Shown: positions 11,033-23,400, counted from the stretch's first letter. The stretch: 64,000 nucleotides of DNA from Diospyros lotus (GCF_014633365.1 NC_068338.1:13960616-14024615); one strand, 5' to 3'. The notes: generated from the sequence alone by a model not told the origin. Numbers and translations: made by a program.

Positions 11033-11976
11033 GGGGGTGTTTGTTAATCAAGATAAGAGGGAGAAAATGCCAGATATGGGAGGCATTCCGGATGTTTGGT
11101 ATTTACAACGTGTTTGTTAAGCTTATCTAACCGCTTTCGGAAAAACTCTCACGTGACCTCTTATCTCCCAATTTCAAGATAAATTTATCCAAGGGGGGAA
11201 TTTATCCGACCTCTCCCCTCGGATAAATTTATCTGATTCTTTCAAGATAAGACTCAATTACTTATATGCACCTTATAAGATAGTTAATGTCATTTAATGC
11301 ATTTTAAAGATTTAAATTTATCAAAAAAAAACTTATTTATTTAACTCTTATAATTAATATTATTTAACATTTTTCAATTATTATATATTTTGACAATTTT
11401 TAAATTTTAAATGACATTATTCATTTTATTAATTTTTAAAATTTAAATTTCTCCTCGCTCTCTATATATATTTTATTAACTAATATAATTCATTTCATCA
11501 ATTTTTACATTATTTTATTTAATTTTATATTTTATTACCTATTATGAAAATATATTTTGGTCATTTTTAATTATCTAGGTGGAATTATTGTAATTCTAAC
11601 AATAATTATTTCTACTTTTCAACTCTTTTTAAATTTATTTTTATCATGAATTTAGAAAATAAAATATTAATTTTAATTTTAATTTTAATTTTTTTGACAA
11701 TTCATATTAATCATAAAATACTATTTTAATCATAAATTTGGTAATAAGGATATTTTTGTAAAAAAATTCTTATCTTGGTGCTTATTATATACATTAACAA
11801 ATACATAAAAAGAAAAAATACAATTATAAGTGGATTCCAAAAAATTTAACAAACACTCTAATAGAAATCTTAGAATGTTTTCCGGCCTTATCTTGACCAT
11901 TTCATATTTTGGTCCGGAAAGCATCTCTATCTTATCTTGATACCACCTTATTTAACTCATTTTAACAAACGTCACC
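11033..11976. mobile_element. PIF/Harbinger (Tourist-like) MITE
   Basis: The element begins GGGGGTGTTTGTTAATCAAG and its other end, read on the minus strand, begins GGTGACGTTTGTTAAAATGA. Both sides carry TAA (11030-11032 and 11977-11979), the 3-bp duplication of PIF/Harbinger elements. AAGATAAGA motifs just inside both ends also mirror each other. It is 944 bp with no transposase. It sits within another inverted-repeat element, so it is the younger of the two. Confidence 0.8.
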
Positions 11977-12272
11977 TAACTAAATAGTAACAGATTTGAA
12001 ATATCAGTGACTAAATAGTAACAAAATATAAAATTAAGTGATTATTGATGTAATTAACTGATAGAATAATATAAAGTTTTACGACATCTTAATGAAAATG
12101 TGAATAACAAAATGCAAATCTAATTCTAGAATTAATAATGAGAATAAATTTGAGATGACCCCGGCAGCCCGTCCGTTACTCTTAAAAATGGATCCAATTG
12201 GCTAGCTAGCTAGGCATATATATAATTAAAAGTTCTACCAATCCGTTTCAGCAGCTAGCAATTCAGAAGGTT

Positions 12273-12510
12273 TGGAGTTGGGACAGCTCAGGGAGCTTTT
12301 GTATCCAGGAGGCATATAACTTCTTTAGAGTTAAGGACCCCAGGAGGAGGTTGTGGGCTGCAGATGTATGGAGTAGCTGCATTTTATTCCCTGGGTATAT
12401 ATGCATCAAATCCAAGCTCCTGACAAAAGATATGGTCCATTTTTTGGACATCGACGGCACGTGTCCTGTCTGTGGTGCTGGGGAACAGGGCCAGTTCAAG
12501 GGATTATGAT
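12273..12510 (+). pseudogene. zf-RVT domain relic (LINE-type reverse transcriptase tail)
   Basis: The forward frame reads WSWDSSGSFCIQEAYNFFR, then a WAADVWSS segment, LLTKDMVHFLDIDG and TCPVCGAGEQGQF before a TGA. This matches the zinc-binding domain found at the C-terminus of plant non-LTR reverse transcriptases: W..D.SG.FSV..AY, a central VW, then R/K LLT.D.L, and CPxCG..E. The RT part is not found upstream, and the domain ends before its final His/Cys ligands. It is a short isolated relic. Confidence 0.7.
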
Positions 12511-12646
12511 AGGGGCCCAAGCATGCCTTCCTTCATTCTCAAAATGACATGCATTACCTAATATATGAAAATTTGAGCATGCGGGTACGTAAAGTCATTG
12601 CATCTCCCTCAGAAAAAGCAAAGGTCATATATTATATAATTGTACC

Positions 12647-12673
12647 TCGATCGATCGATCGATCGATCGATCG
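12647..12673. repeat. TCGA microsatellite
   Basis: Uninterrupted TCGA repeat, nearly seven units, fully self-complementary. Confidence 0.95.
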
Positions 12674-13092
12674 TATTACCATAGCGATATAAAGTGACTT
12701 TTCGGTCACACAAAACAAAAGTGCTTTTACGGACAAAGCACACAGAAGCAGTTAAATTTCTTTGTAATTCAATTCAATGTGTACACTTGTGGTTACACAT
12801 ATAATGGAGATCAGACGTAATATATATAATTCAACAGCCAGCTGAGAGTACTCATCATGGGCACGTATATATATATATATATATATGTCCAAATTCAATT
12901 AACCTAGAAATCCCCGAAATACCAAGATTAAAATATGGTGAAATTAATATGTCAAAGCGTGCGTCTTGAATCAGTTAATGCTTATATATATATATATGTA
13001 TTAATAATAATATTACTTAATTAATTTCTTGGTGTGTTGGGTTGGTGGGTTATCCGTCAACAATATCCACTCTTTAATGACCACTAACAAGA

Positions 13093-13267
13093 GAGTGCGA
13101 TTTTGTTCACCTTCTTTAACGAGAGTGAACGTAATCCCCAATATTTTGGGATTACAAATAATAGAAGAGGGGTTACCCGATTTGAGGGTTACAAATAATA
13201 GAAGAGGGATTACCCAGTTTGAGGGTTACATTCACCCTCCTTAAATAGAATGAACAAAATTGCACTC
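13093..13267. mobile_element. MULE-type MITE with perfect 9-bp target duplication
   Basis: The left end GAGTGCGATTTTGTTCAC and the right end (GAGTGCAATTTTGTTCAT on the minus strand) are inverted repeats that continue for about 45 bp with some mismatches. Both sides have CTAACAAGA (13084-13092 and 13268-13276), a perfect 9-bp duplication as made by Mutator-like elements. The 175-bp core includes a tandem pair of a roughly 40-bp unit (GGTTACAAATAATAGAAGAG, two copies, 13151-13228). Confidence 0.8.
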
Positions 13268-14268
13268 CTAACAAGATATTAGACTCTCTCTCACACAGAC
13301 ACACACACAAACTGACACTGTCATGCGCTAGCTAGCACTAAAGCCAGGCACGTTTTATCTTCTAGCTGGTTGGTGAAGGTGGAAGTCAGCTTCTTCTTGT
13401 TGAATGATAAATACGAGCTAAAAAGGACTGGTCCTACGGGTTAGGTTATTAAAGCTCAATTGAATCAAATTTGTTAGCTAAGAATCCTCAACTGATCAAA
13501 CTTAATTAATGTTAATTGAACATATTAACTTTTAAATACCTATTTAAATTTAAATATTAAAACTAAAAATAAAATAAAATAACCCACAAATTACTAATTA
13601 AATGATTAGTTTGGTTCTAGTCAATCCATGAAACAACTTGAAAAATAATCAAAATATTAAAGTTTTGTGAGAAAAATAACTTAGAACAGAGAGTGAAAGA
13701 ATGAAAATTAAAAAAAAGTTCTCGAGGGTGTTTTGGAAATTAATGGTTCGATTTTGGTTATGGATTTTGTATTGATTTATTTAAGCTTTGTCTTGTTATC
13801 AGGTCAGTTTTGAGTTTTTTTTATTTGACATGTTATCGATCTAAACTCAATAAATTTTTATCGAGTTGATCTAATAACGACCTAAACTTATTAAGAATCT
13901 ATCCAAATCCTACTAATTTCATGTCAGATTCAGGTTAGAGATCTATTAGGATGATCATCTTTGCACGATTCTCGATATTAGTGTTCTCGATTACGTCAGG
14001 AGAGATAAATCGAGAGTCTTGTGCAGAACGAAGATTAAACTCACAATTCACCGGATTGACATTGGTATATTGCTCATCAGACCGCTCGACGTATGTTCTG
14101 GGACGAGTTAGAGATTCATTCATGTGATTTAGTAATAGCTCGAGTTTGGAGTACATATTAGTATAAATATAGAAATAAAACTCATAAAATTAAAAAAAAT
14201 TAATGATCATTTATCTATTTTATGAAATTTAATTAGTCTCCCCTTAAACAAGTTGAATACTTTTTTAT

Positions 14269-14327
14269 CCATGGGTTGGTAGAGTCCAATTCTTCCTTAG
14301 CCATGGGTTGGTAGAGTCCAATTCTTC
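14269..14327. repeat. 32-bp direct tandem duplication
   Basis: CCATGGGTTGGTAGAGTCC followed by AATTCTTC occurs at 14269 and again at 14301 with no visible mismatch. Confidence 0.85.
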
Positions 14328-16300
14328 AAATTTTTTTTTCTTTTTATATTTGGTTGGTGAAGTCAAATTATTCAATTCCTTTGTTTTTTCTTTTTTCCAA
14401 TTTTCCTATTTATGGAGAGTGACATTCCAGACCGAATAATGAGAAGCTCTCTCTCAGCTGTTTGGTCATTAATTAACAAATGATTTTCAAATAATTGTTT
14501 AATTTTATTATGTCACGTCAAATGGGTAGGTCCCTATATATTCCTAATTATACGGTTGGAGATGGGCCTCCCAGTGGATTGAACATATCATGACAAGGAT
14601 ATAGCATCATCGGCTAGAGGGTTCGGGGGAGCCTTCCCCATGAAAGTTTCGATCTTAAAGAAGGAATAGAATAAGGGCAGTACCATGTTTATAACTAGTA
14701 GTTAGTAGTAGTAGTCGTCGTAGCTAGTAGTAATAGAAGTAACTGCTATGAATTCTAATAGCTGTATCTGTATCTGTACTAACTGTAGTAATGTCTATCT
14801 TTAAAGCTAGTAAGCTAGTATACACCTATTTGTCAAATTACTTTAAGATTAGTCTTACCTTTTAAAATTTCCACCTGTCCTGTCAAAAATTATGGAGTGT
14901 ATTCAACCCTAAAAAAATTTAAAAATTATTTAATTTATTATATATGATGTTTGAATGTGAGATATACCTAACTAATTCAATGGTGTTACAATGTAATTAA
15001 CATTAAAAAGTAATTATTATTATTATTATTAGACATATTTATATGATACTATATTTTTAATTAACGTAAAAAAACATGATAATTATGTCGTAATAAGTGA
15101 TAACTAAGAGTTTTAAATTCAATTTCATGAGTCTTAATTATTTTTTACTAAATTTTAACTCATACAGATCTGATCTAATCCAATTAGGTCATAATAAGTG
15201 ATAATTAAGATATGCATTAATTCATTTTATGGGAAACTATTAATTGGTTAATTATTTTTTTCTATGTGCGTTGCAGCAATTATAGCAAGGGAATGCATTG
15301 AACTATACATGCTTTGGTAGGTGGAAGGATTAAACGTAAGACTTCTGGAGCAATGAATTAGGTAAACCAAATTCGGGGGGGGGGGGGGCCGGCGGGGGAG
15401 AAATGGGCCAAAATTACAATGAGAAAAGGATCAACAAAGTAAAGAAGGTCAACGATCGATAATGCAGGGTTTAGTCCACCGTCAAAATAGAGACAGCCAA
15501 GGGGGAGGAGGACAGGGGAAAGATTGTGATCAATCACCGTACGTAAGTAAGAGATACGGATCCAAATTAAAATAATTGTGCAGTTTAGTCTCGTCAATGG
15601 AGTAGAAAAATGTTCTTCAAGCATGCATGGGCGGGAAGAGAGAGTGGATAACATAATAATTTTATAAGATAATTTTTCACATATTCGATATTAATAAATT
15701 AATTTTGCTCATGATTAAAGTGTATAATTCTCATATATAAAAATAAATGAAAAATTCAAATATAATTTGAGATAATTTTTTATAATTTATCGATTAATCC
15801 TAAATTTAAATAAATTTGAAATAAATCCTTTATCTTAAATCTTAGAGATAAATCTAATCCCTCTAAATTTGTGTAAAATAACTATTGTTAAATAAGAAGA
15901 CATAATATTAAATAAAAAATTATATCTAAGTTATTATAAATAGGAAAAAATGTTTAGCATTCTTAATTATAATTTTTATTTAGTCGTGAGATAATCTTAC
16001 AATCATTGTTTTACAAATTCATTGTCTCAAAATCCTACCTATAATAATAAATATATTAACGACCAATACATTTCACATGGTCAAGGTGAGCGCACCCAAT
16101 CAAAGGCGCACACGAAGCAAGTACCAATACTAGAATTCACCTAAAGGAGTGTACCAACGGAGGGGACACGGCAAGGCATTCGCATGCATCAATCATCGCC
16201 TACGACGAGCCCACTGTTGGAATATGGGGATGAACTAAAAGGGGATCGAATTTGTAACGTGAAACACGTGCAATTGTAGAAAAAATAAATGAAATTGCAT

Positions 16301-16330
16301 GTTTGTGTTTGTGTTTGTGTTTGTGTTTGT
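16301..16330. repeat. GTTTGT microsatellite
   Basis: Five units of the hexamer GTTTGT, the last followed by a diverged copy. Confidence 0.9.
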
Positions 16331-18224
16331 TTTTGTCAAGATACAATAATAGATTTATAAGGCAAAAAAAAATAATCTTGACATTGTTCGACAAAGATGA
16401 TTAAGGGAGCTTGAAGCAAATGATCAAGGGATTAAAAATAATCAAGAGACGTGGAGAGATGGAGATTTGCTGATGCTAATAAGCAGTTGTTTGCTTATGA
16501 ACAAGAGGTCTCAAATAACAAGAGGACTCCAATAATCGAGAGGTTTTTGAGAGGCATGCTAAAATGAATAAATGGTGAAAGGCGCGAGAAGTTATTTCCA
16601 CGTAAACCTTCTGATACTTAAGTCAGTTTTCGAGTACTTGAGCACAAATTAGGGTTTAAGTGTCAGAGTGAGCGTACATCAATGAGGAGGCGGACATCCT
16701 ATTTATAGAGCAATATGGAGTAATCCTAATTAATCCAGAATTATGATTCTTTGCAAATAACGTTTATCTTCATTATTCCTAGTCTGTCTGGGATTAAGAT
16801 TGTTATGAATGATATATATTTTTTATAAATGACATTTATCATGAAATTTCTCATGGGAGTGTTTATCTCAATTATTTTAAAATTATTTTAAAATTAAAAT
16901 TCTTTACTAACAATCCACTATTTTCTTGAAATATTTGGATAAAGAAATGCGCAAGAGAGTCTGTTGACTTTGAGGGAGGCTTCCGGGGTTGAAAAACATT
17001 TATGGCCACGAGATCGCTTAGCACTGAGAGGCCTCTGGCCACCTCTTAATTGAACCTGTTGCTACCTCAAGTTTTAATTCAATTTTCAATTCAATCTTCA
17101 ATTCTTCGATTGCTGCTTCAAGCTTCACACATTATTTAAATATTTCCAACTCCAATTGCCAAGCTTCATATTGATTTCCAAAGCTTGAATTGTTTATGAA
17201 TTGCACGTGAATTGCTACTGGCGGAGTGGCCACTCGGTTGGTCATGGGAGATGAAGATCCTTGCGGCTTGCGAGATGCTACTTGCGTTTCGCTTCCCCTG
17301 CCACCTCCAATTTTCCTCCAATTCCATCTCCTTTCATAATATTATTTATTCTATATATATATATATGCATGTCCACCTCCTACCGCCGCACTTGCTTCAC
17401 ATTCCAATTTGTTGTTGGTCGAGTGGCCACGCAATTATGTTCTTGGAATATTTAATTGTTATGTTTTTATCTTCAATTTTTTGTTATTGCTTTCCTGATT
17501 AATTTGATTTTTTTCTGCTCTTAGTTAGTTGATTTTGGCCTATCTAGACATGCACTTGACCCGAATGAACACTTAACCCGGATGCTTACTCATAGATTTT
17601 GATTCAAATATATCACTTACGGCATCTCCATCCCTTTATCTCAAATTTGAAGTAAAAGAATATTTTATTCTTTTTTTTCTATTTTTTGATTCTAAACTTT
17701 TTTTATAATGTAAATTATTTACCTATTTATTATATATCAATTTAAATTATTACCTAAAAATTACATAATTAACTAGAACTATCACCATCTCTAATTGCAT
17801 TTAATAACAAACCCTCATATCTGAAATTAAATTAATGTTGCTAATATTTTCTGCTTAAATTTGAAAATCAACGGGTTGGTACTGAAATTGTCTTTAACTC
17901 AAGTGCTATCCAATTTCATATTCACACCTTTAGGCTTTATTTCAATTTCTGCCTTACTTTATTTTCTAGTATCTATTATTTAAAAAATTCATAAAAAAAC
18001 CTTGTTGCCAATTCGTCCAAATGCATGTGTGTGTGTGACATTCTTTTTCTTTTGTCATAAATAAATCTTTCAATAGACGACATGAACTCATCCAGAAAAT
18101 ATAAATTTAAATTTGGACTACAACTGCACTTGTACATTGACGAGTATAAACCTCTCATTAAAATAAAGAAAAAAATATAAAAGTTTTATTATGTTTTTAT
18201 TGTGTTTTAATTACAGGGTGAGAG

Positions 18225-18420
18225 TGCAGTCAATCACATACTCAAGTAATGTAAGTGCATAATCGATTAATCCTCCGAGTTTTCAGGTGTTACTTGATTA
18301 AAATAATGATTAGTCGAATACAACACTCAACTAAAACATTTCCTTATTCGATTAAAAGAATATTACTCTATTAAGATCAAATGTTAGTTGATTAAACTTC
18401 AAGTCCTAGCATATCTTATT
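18225..18420. repeat. Short array of ACTCGA/TAATCGA motifs (copia LTR relic)
   Basis: Motifs such as ACTCAAGTAA, ATCGATTAA, TTACTTGATTAA and TTATTCGATTAA follow one another. The same motif dominates the copia LTRs at 48-54 kb, so this is probably a fragment of the same LTR family. Confidence 0.5.
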
Positions 18421-18573
18421 ACCAAAATATCCTGATAAAAAAAGTGTATTAAAGTTTTATATTTAAATTCTCATCCTCAAAATCATGAGATCCTTTTAGA
18501 TCTTGAAACCTATTCTTTAATTGCTTTGTGAGTTGTCAAATTTGGAGGTGTTAGCTATCGAAATCTTATCAAA

Positions 18574-18837
18574 CTAATCCCTTTCCATTCTATGCAATGT
18601 TTGTGAAAAGTTTCTACAGATTATAGCATTAGTTGCATACCTAGACTTCATGGCATTATAGTATCGATAGAGATGTTCCTCAGGATCTTTTGTCCCTTCA
18701 AAAATGCAACATAAAGGGTAGTTGAACTTTGCTGGCATGAGCTCATTGATGGTAGTGAAAAGATTACCAACGATATTACTTATAGAGAAAAAAAAGATTA
18801 ACACCGATATAAAGATTGGGCTAGTCAACTTTTGCAA
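18574..18837 (-). pseudogene. Ty3/gypsy gag fragment
   Basis: The minus-strand frame reads INELMPAKFNYPLCCIFEGT, then DPEEHLYRYYNAMKSRYATN and AIICRNFSQTLHR. This is the opening of the plant retrotransposon gag domain, pattern P..F.....F.G..DP..H...Y...M......A..CR.F...L. After a stop, WFDKI-like residues follow as in the family, so decay is by point mutation. Upstream on the minus strand (19300-19700) lies leader and LTR-like sequence with a TTATAAAAGAGG promoter-like motif. Gag would build the capsid. No pol is attached. Confidence 0.75.
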
Positions 18838-19369
18838 AGCTTTTTGTTAATTGCTTGAGGAATGGGTTTTAACTGGCCATTGGTTAAACTTGTTACTGGA
18901 GTTAGATTTCTCTTGTTGCTTGTGTTTTTCTTTCTACATCAAACTAAAATTTGTTTCTTGATGCTTACTCATACAACTCGAGTTGTTTCTTACTCCTCTT
19001 TATAGATGGGTTCCCATTTTCGACATCGACGAGTCTTAGTAAAAGTTGAATTGGTTAAATTTGGTGCCTTGCAAGGTAAACTCTTATTAGAATTTGTTAT
19101 TTTAGCAATCGGGTTTATTATGGTTAGCATCATTTGTTTCCATAGACAAAGACTATTGATGCACAAATTTAATCACCAAATGAAATGGTGAGATTGGTAG
19201 GGTGAGAAACTTCAAACTAGGATCATAGGAGTTAATAGACTACAAAACGAAATGGTGAGATTACCATGGGGTTGGCTGGGAAAATCACTCTGATGCCTAA
19301 GACGCGAAGTAATAGAAATGAGGCAATGGAGCTAAAGACAACTTAGAATTAATACTGAGAATGGATGCT

Positions 19370-19830
19370 TACCACAGATGAGAGATTCTCCTCTTTTATA
19401 ACCATGTAGAGATAACTCTTCACTTATGATTAGGTCTTATTAATAGACAACATTTAGAAGTAGTTATGCTAGAAGAACTCAGAGGGATCAAGATTACTCT
19501 TGCCTATTGCCTTCCTAAGATTTAGCAAAAAGGGTTTATCCCAAGTGTATCGTGATTGGAGCCTAGATTCTCAGTGATAGTCTTAGTTGACGTAGGAATT
19601 CTAATCTTGAGCAAGATTGGCTTGCCCGTGAGTTTACAAAAGCTCATCCCCTTCGACTAAACGAGGCTTTTATGGAGTATCAAGATTGAGAAAAGCCTAA
19701 TTAGTGGGCCGAGGCAGAGTGAGGCCTGGTGAGTGGGTTGAAATTGGGGGAGGCCTAACTAGTAGATCGAGATTGAACGAGGCCTAACTAGTGGGCTAAG
19801 GTTAAATGAGGTCTAGCTAGTGTGCAGATT
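19370..19830 (-). mobile_element. LTR fragment upstream of the gag relic, with a minisatellite
   Basis: On the minus strand TTATAAAAGAGGAGAATC (near 19400) looks like an LTR TATA region followed by a leader toward the gag relic. At 19700-19825 about four degenerate units of roughly 33 bp built on GAGGCCTAACTAGTGGGCT form a minisatellite. Element boundaries were not found. Confidence 0.45.
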
Positions 19831-19844
19831 ATTATGTATCATCA

Positions 19845-20060
19845 CTTACACATACATATAAATACATACAAGTACAAATACACACACACATTTGTACACA
19901 TGCAAACACAAATACATTTATATACATGCATGCATGCACATATGCATACATACATAGATATAAATGCCATATGCATACACACATTCACATGCATAAACAT
20001 ACATACGCATACATCTATAGTTATAACTCATACATATATAAATATGTGTGTGTGTGTTTA
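19845..20060. repeat. CA/TA-rich low-complexity tract
   Basis: A 200-bp tract of ACATACAT, CACACACA and TATATAAATA blocks, ending in a TG run. No coding value is inferred although a reading frame stays open through it. Confidence 0.9.
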
Positions 20061-20199
20061 ATTATATGTACATATAACTAATTTTTGAAAATATTTTGCA
20101 AAGAAAACAAACATTAGAAAATAAGAAAAATAATTTTTTGTATTATTGTGCCATGGAAAATTGGTAGGAGAAAGTGAGGGATTTTTAAATAAAAAATAA

Positions 20200-21290
20200 A
20201 GAATCCCTTCTGTGGAAAAAGGATGGCCACAAAAGGCCAAGCTCGCAGCCAGCAAGTGCTGCTGGCTGTGAGGGTCGACCTCGCAACAAGGCTGGCCATG
20301 AGCTGGCTGCAAGGGCCAGCCTCACGGCAAGGCTAGCCGCAAGCTGCTGGCCGCAAGGCTGGCGCCTTGCAGCCAGAAGGCTAGCCTCATGGGTAGGTTA
20401 GCCGTGAGCTGGCCACAAGGGCCAACCTCGTGGCAGCCTGCAGTGAGCTACTGGCCGCAAGGGCCAGCCTCGCGGCAGCCTACTGCGAGCTGGGCTTGCC
20501 GCGAGTGACCTCGAGGCAGTTTCGTGGTAATCGCCCCCTTTTTTTCCTTTTACTAAATATTATCCCACTCAGTGGCTACCATGTGTCAACACCCACCACC
20601 CTTGAGAATCGTGCCCTATAAATACCTAACTGCAAGACAATGAAGAGGACTTCCAACTTCGATAAACTTTTGAGACACTTTGAATGCACCTTTACTATTT
20701 TCGTGAATAAACATTGGGATTCAAGACTGACTTTGGCATCGAAGGGTTTTCGCGGGGAAAGATTCTCGCGAGCCTTCTAACCCATTTTTTGATCATCAGC
20801 AGGGTCAAATCCTTGCGACGAACCTAGTGGTGAAGCTAAAAGCTTGCGATGAGATCTCGTGGAAGAGGTTAATCCTTGCGGCGAACCTAGCGGCGAAGGA
20901 AAAAGCATGGCGAGACCTCGTAGTGAAGGCAAAAGCTTGCGGCGAGACCTAGCGGTGAAGACAAAAGCTTGCAGCGAGACCTAGCGGCGAAGGCAAAAGC
21001 TTACAGCGAGGCCTAGTGGAGAAACCTTGTGGCAAGAATTAGTGGCAAGAGCTAGTGGCGAGAGCTAGTGGCAAGAGCTAGTGGCGAGAGCTAGTGCCGA
21101 GAGCTAGTGCCGAGAGCTAATGGCAAAACCTTGTGGCAAAAGCTAGTGGCGAATCATTGTGGCGAGCATCCTAACGGAAATCTCCCTTGAGACGACATCT
21201 CTTCCGGCAACCTAACTTCTCCCGACATCGAACTCGAGTGGACCCCACATCACAAATTTTAATTGTTGTATTTTGGCAACAACATGTATA
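20200..21290 (+). mobile_element. LTR fragment with two GC-rich minisatellites
   Basis: From 20220 to 20530 degenerate units of GGCCGCAAGGGCCAGCCTCG and GCGGCAAGGCTGGCC repeat. Next comes a promoter-like CCCTATAAATACC (near 20614), then from about 20800 to 21180 a second minisatellite of about 33-bp units built on AAGCTTGCGGCGAGACCTAG. It ends in CACAAATTTTAATTGTTGTA TTTTGGCAACAACA. Almost the same ending occurs at 48140-48170. The layout fits the LTR of a Ty3/gypsy element. No target duplication was found, and no coding follows. Confidence 0.6.
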
Positions 21291-22858
21291 AAAACAAACA
21301 AAGCTTTAGTGCAACGAAATTACAAAAGTTTAATCCTTGGTGAGATTTTCCCAATAATTGAAATAAAATCGAAGTCAATATAATTGATATTCAAGGGCAA
21401 GCTTTGAGGAGTTATGCCTCATAATCAAACCCACCAGCATAACCATTAGTAAGCATACAACTCACAAATGATATGACTAACATCATATCTTCCGACTATA
21501 TGCACTGTCTATATATGAGGTATGTAAATTGGTTCCAAACAATCATACATCAACAAAAAAATAAATATACTATCTATCCTCCAACTAGTCAATTACTATA
21601 TACATTCGACATACATCTCAAATTAAATAAACAAGCCTCTAGCTTAATATAATCATCTAACATAAACCAAATAAATAAATACAATATAAATATGCACATT
21701 ACAACATGTGCTTCACCTTTGACCTTAGAAAATCAAACCTTTGGGAATCAGGCATATGGCCTTCTAACTATGACCATCATTCCATAATTCCATAAATATA
21801 CACTAACTGGAGGATAACTTCAAGGCCTATTACTTAAAACTTAGATGTCTCTCTATGAACACCATAACACATTGGTGTTATAGTTATCACTATAGGCCTA
21901 TGAATGTAACATGGTTATAAACTTATTACACTGCATGCACAACCCTTACTTGGGACTATTAGGTTCCCCTTACCTTTTTCCCTTTACTTTTTCCCTTCAT
22001 TGTTTCCTCGAGTCTTTAAAACTTGTTAGAAGCATAACTAATATGTAATTCACATTTCAATGACTAGATCATAGTGACTTACTCATGCTTAAAATCCTTT
22101 TGTCAAATTGGTTACCTAGAGTCAACATTTCTTCTATGTCACTACCTACACTTAAGCTTTAGCTTCAAGTTACTCGTTATCGCTTTTAGCATCATACCAT
22201 ACTCAATTCATACTATACATCCGTAAGAGTATGAAGAATGAGATTTTACCTTTCTTACCACAATTGACCAATGACTCTTCAAGGCTCATTAACTCCTTGC
22301 TTTTCATGCTTTCTTTATGATCATCAATGATTGTTAAGTCAGTACATTAACATAAACATCTTTCACAATTCAGAAGTGAACTAAAACCTCAAAACCCTAA
22401 CTCTTGAGGGTTTTAATCCATACATATTCACACAACCACCAAGTGACTCGTTAACCTCAAACATGCCATAAGAGATCGCCATTCAAACTTAATTTTTACT
22501 TTCAAAGGTACCCTTAGGCTTTATGGTAACCTTGGCCAAAATGACAGATCTTTTCTATGCTTTCGCTTGGCTTGGTTTGTTGCTTCGATTTCTCTTGTTT
22601 GAAGGTCCTCCAAGCACTTAAAAAATCAAGTTTCAAAACCAACTAGTGACATTTAAATGAAATCATTCATATATGGCGAAAGTTTGCATGTGCATGTTTC
22701 TTAAACTTTCCAATAGTGCTCATATATGGCAAAAGTTTTATATGCCCTACGAAAAACCAATAACTCCAAATATTTGATAATGAAGTTTAACATTTTATTT
22801 CTTACATGCATGGGTACTATTTATTTAATATATCATATTGGATGATATTTTGTCCTCA
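21291..22858. other. Spacer without recognised features
   Basis: AT-rich sequence with no supportable reading frame or element ends. It may be the untranslated interior of the LTR element to its left. Confidence 0.5.
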
Positions 22859-22930
22859 CATTGTGTAACATCTCGCATCGAGAGATAGGAAAGGATCGGA
22901 ACAACTTCTCTAATGGGCCTATGATAACTT

Positions 22931-22990
22931 TTCAGGAGGTCACCCATCCTTGAGCTTCCCCAGCTCAAGCACGCTTAACCCGAGAGTTCT
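22931..22990 (-). repeat. 5S-rRNA-like segment in the Cassandra LTR (copy 1)
   Basis: On the minus strand GGGTTAAGCGTGCTTGAGC and AGGATGGGTGACCTCCTG match the internal promoter region (box A, intermediate element, box C) of plant 5S rRNA. Ends of a complete 5S gene are missing. In Cassandra elements this segment is conserved and is thought to attract RNA polymerase III. Confidence 0.85.
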
Positions 22991-23345
22991 TTGTCTACAT
23001 TCAACCCACAAGGTATACACCTGATGTTATTTCCTTCCTTACTTATTCTCAATATATACTACCCTTCTCTAGGCTCTTAGGGTGTTACATTCTCCCCCTT
23101 GAGCACATGAAGTTCTCATCATGCGATATTACAACTGGTCCCAGATCTTCTCCCCTTTGGAGGCTTCCATCCTATAAGACTGCTAGGAGCCGCTCCTTGT
23201 TTAGGCCCTCGCACCCTGGTACCACTCCCCACCCTCATTGGACCACCTTCTCTAAGGGTCGGCTCTGATATCACTTGTAACATCTCGCATCGAGCGACAG
23301 GAAGGACTAGAATAAGTTACCCTAATGGGCCTACGCGAAGTTCCT

Positions 23346-23400
23346 AGGGGGTCACCCATCCTTGAACTTCCCCAACTCAAGCACGCTTAACTTAGGAGTT
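23346..23400 (-). repeat. 5S-rRNA-like segment in the Cassandra LTR (copy 2)
   Basis: Second LTR copy of the same segment: AAGTTAAGCGTGCTTGAG and AGGATGGGTGACCCCCTAG on the minus strand. It differs from copy 1 at several positions, a sign of age. Confidence 0.85.

Larger units (their letters stand above)
10765..12059. mobile_element. Inverted-repeat (MITE-like) element split by a Harbinger MITE
   Basis: The left end (AGTTAATTATATCAATAAT from 10767) is mirrored by the right end (AGTTAATTACATCAATAAT read on the minus strand from 12059). The similarity continues inward for over 60 bp on both sides, for example CTGTTACTATTTGATCA. GATAGAAT at 10757-10764 and again at 12060-12067 is a possible 8-bp target duplication, which would suggest a hAT-type element, though the end is offset by two bases. 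Without the inner element it is about 350 bp, with no coding. Confidence 0.6.
13277..18220. other. AT-rich intergenic spacer without supported genes
   Basis: No coding region could be supported on either strand. Small repeats: a 32-bp tandem duplication (14269-14327, CCATGGGTTGGTAGAGTCC), an AGT/AAT-rich patch near 14695-14740, a G-run at 15376-15389, a GTTTGT microsatellite (16301-16330) and AT dinucleotides near 17354. Reading frames here are short and lack recognisable domains. Confidence 0.55.

Noticed and set aside
19822..20061. A 79-codon His/Thr-rich open frame
   Set aside because: It is a by-product of the CA/TA-rich low-complexity tract.
20800..21180. A CRISPR-like array of repeats and spacers
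   Set aside because: The units are degenerate and contiguous with no unique spacers, in plant LTR DNA; it is a minisatellite.
22931..23400. A functional 5S rRNA gene pair
   Set aside because: Only the internal promoter region matches, the ends are missing, and both copies sit inside Cassandra LTRs.
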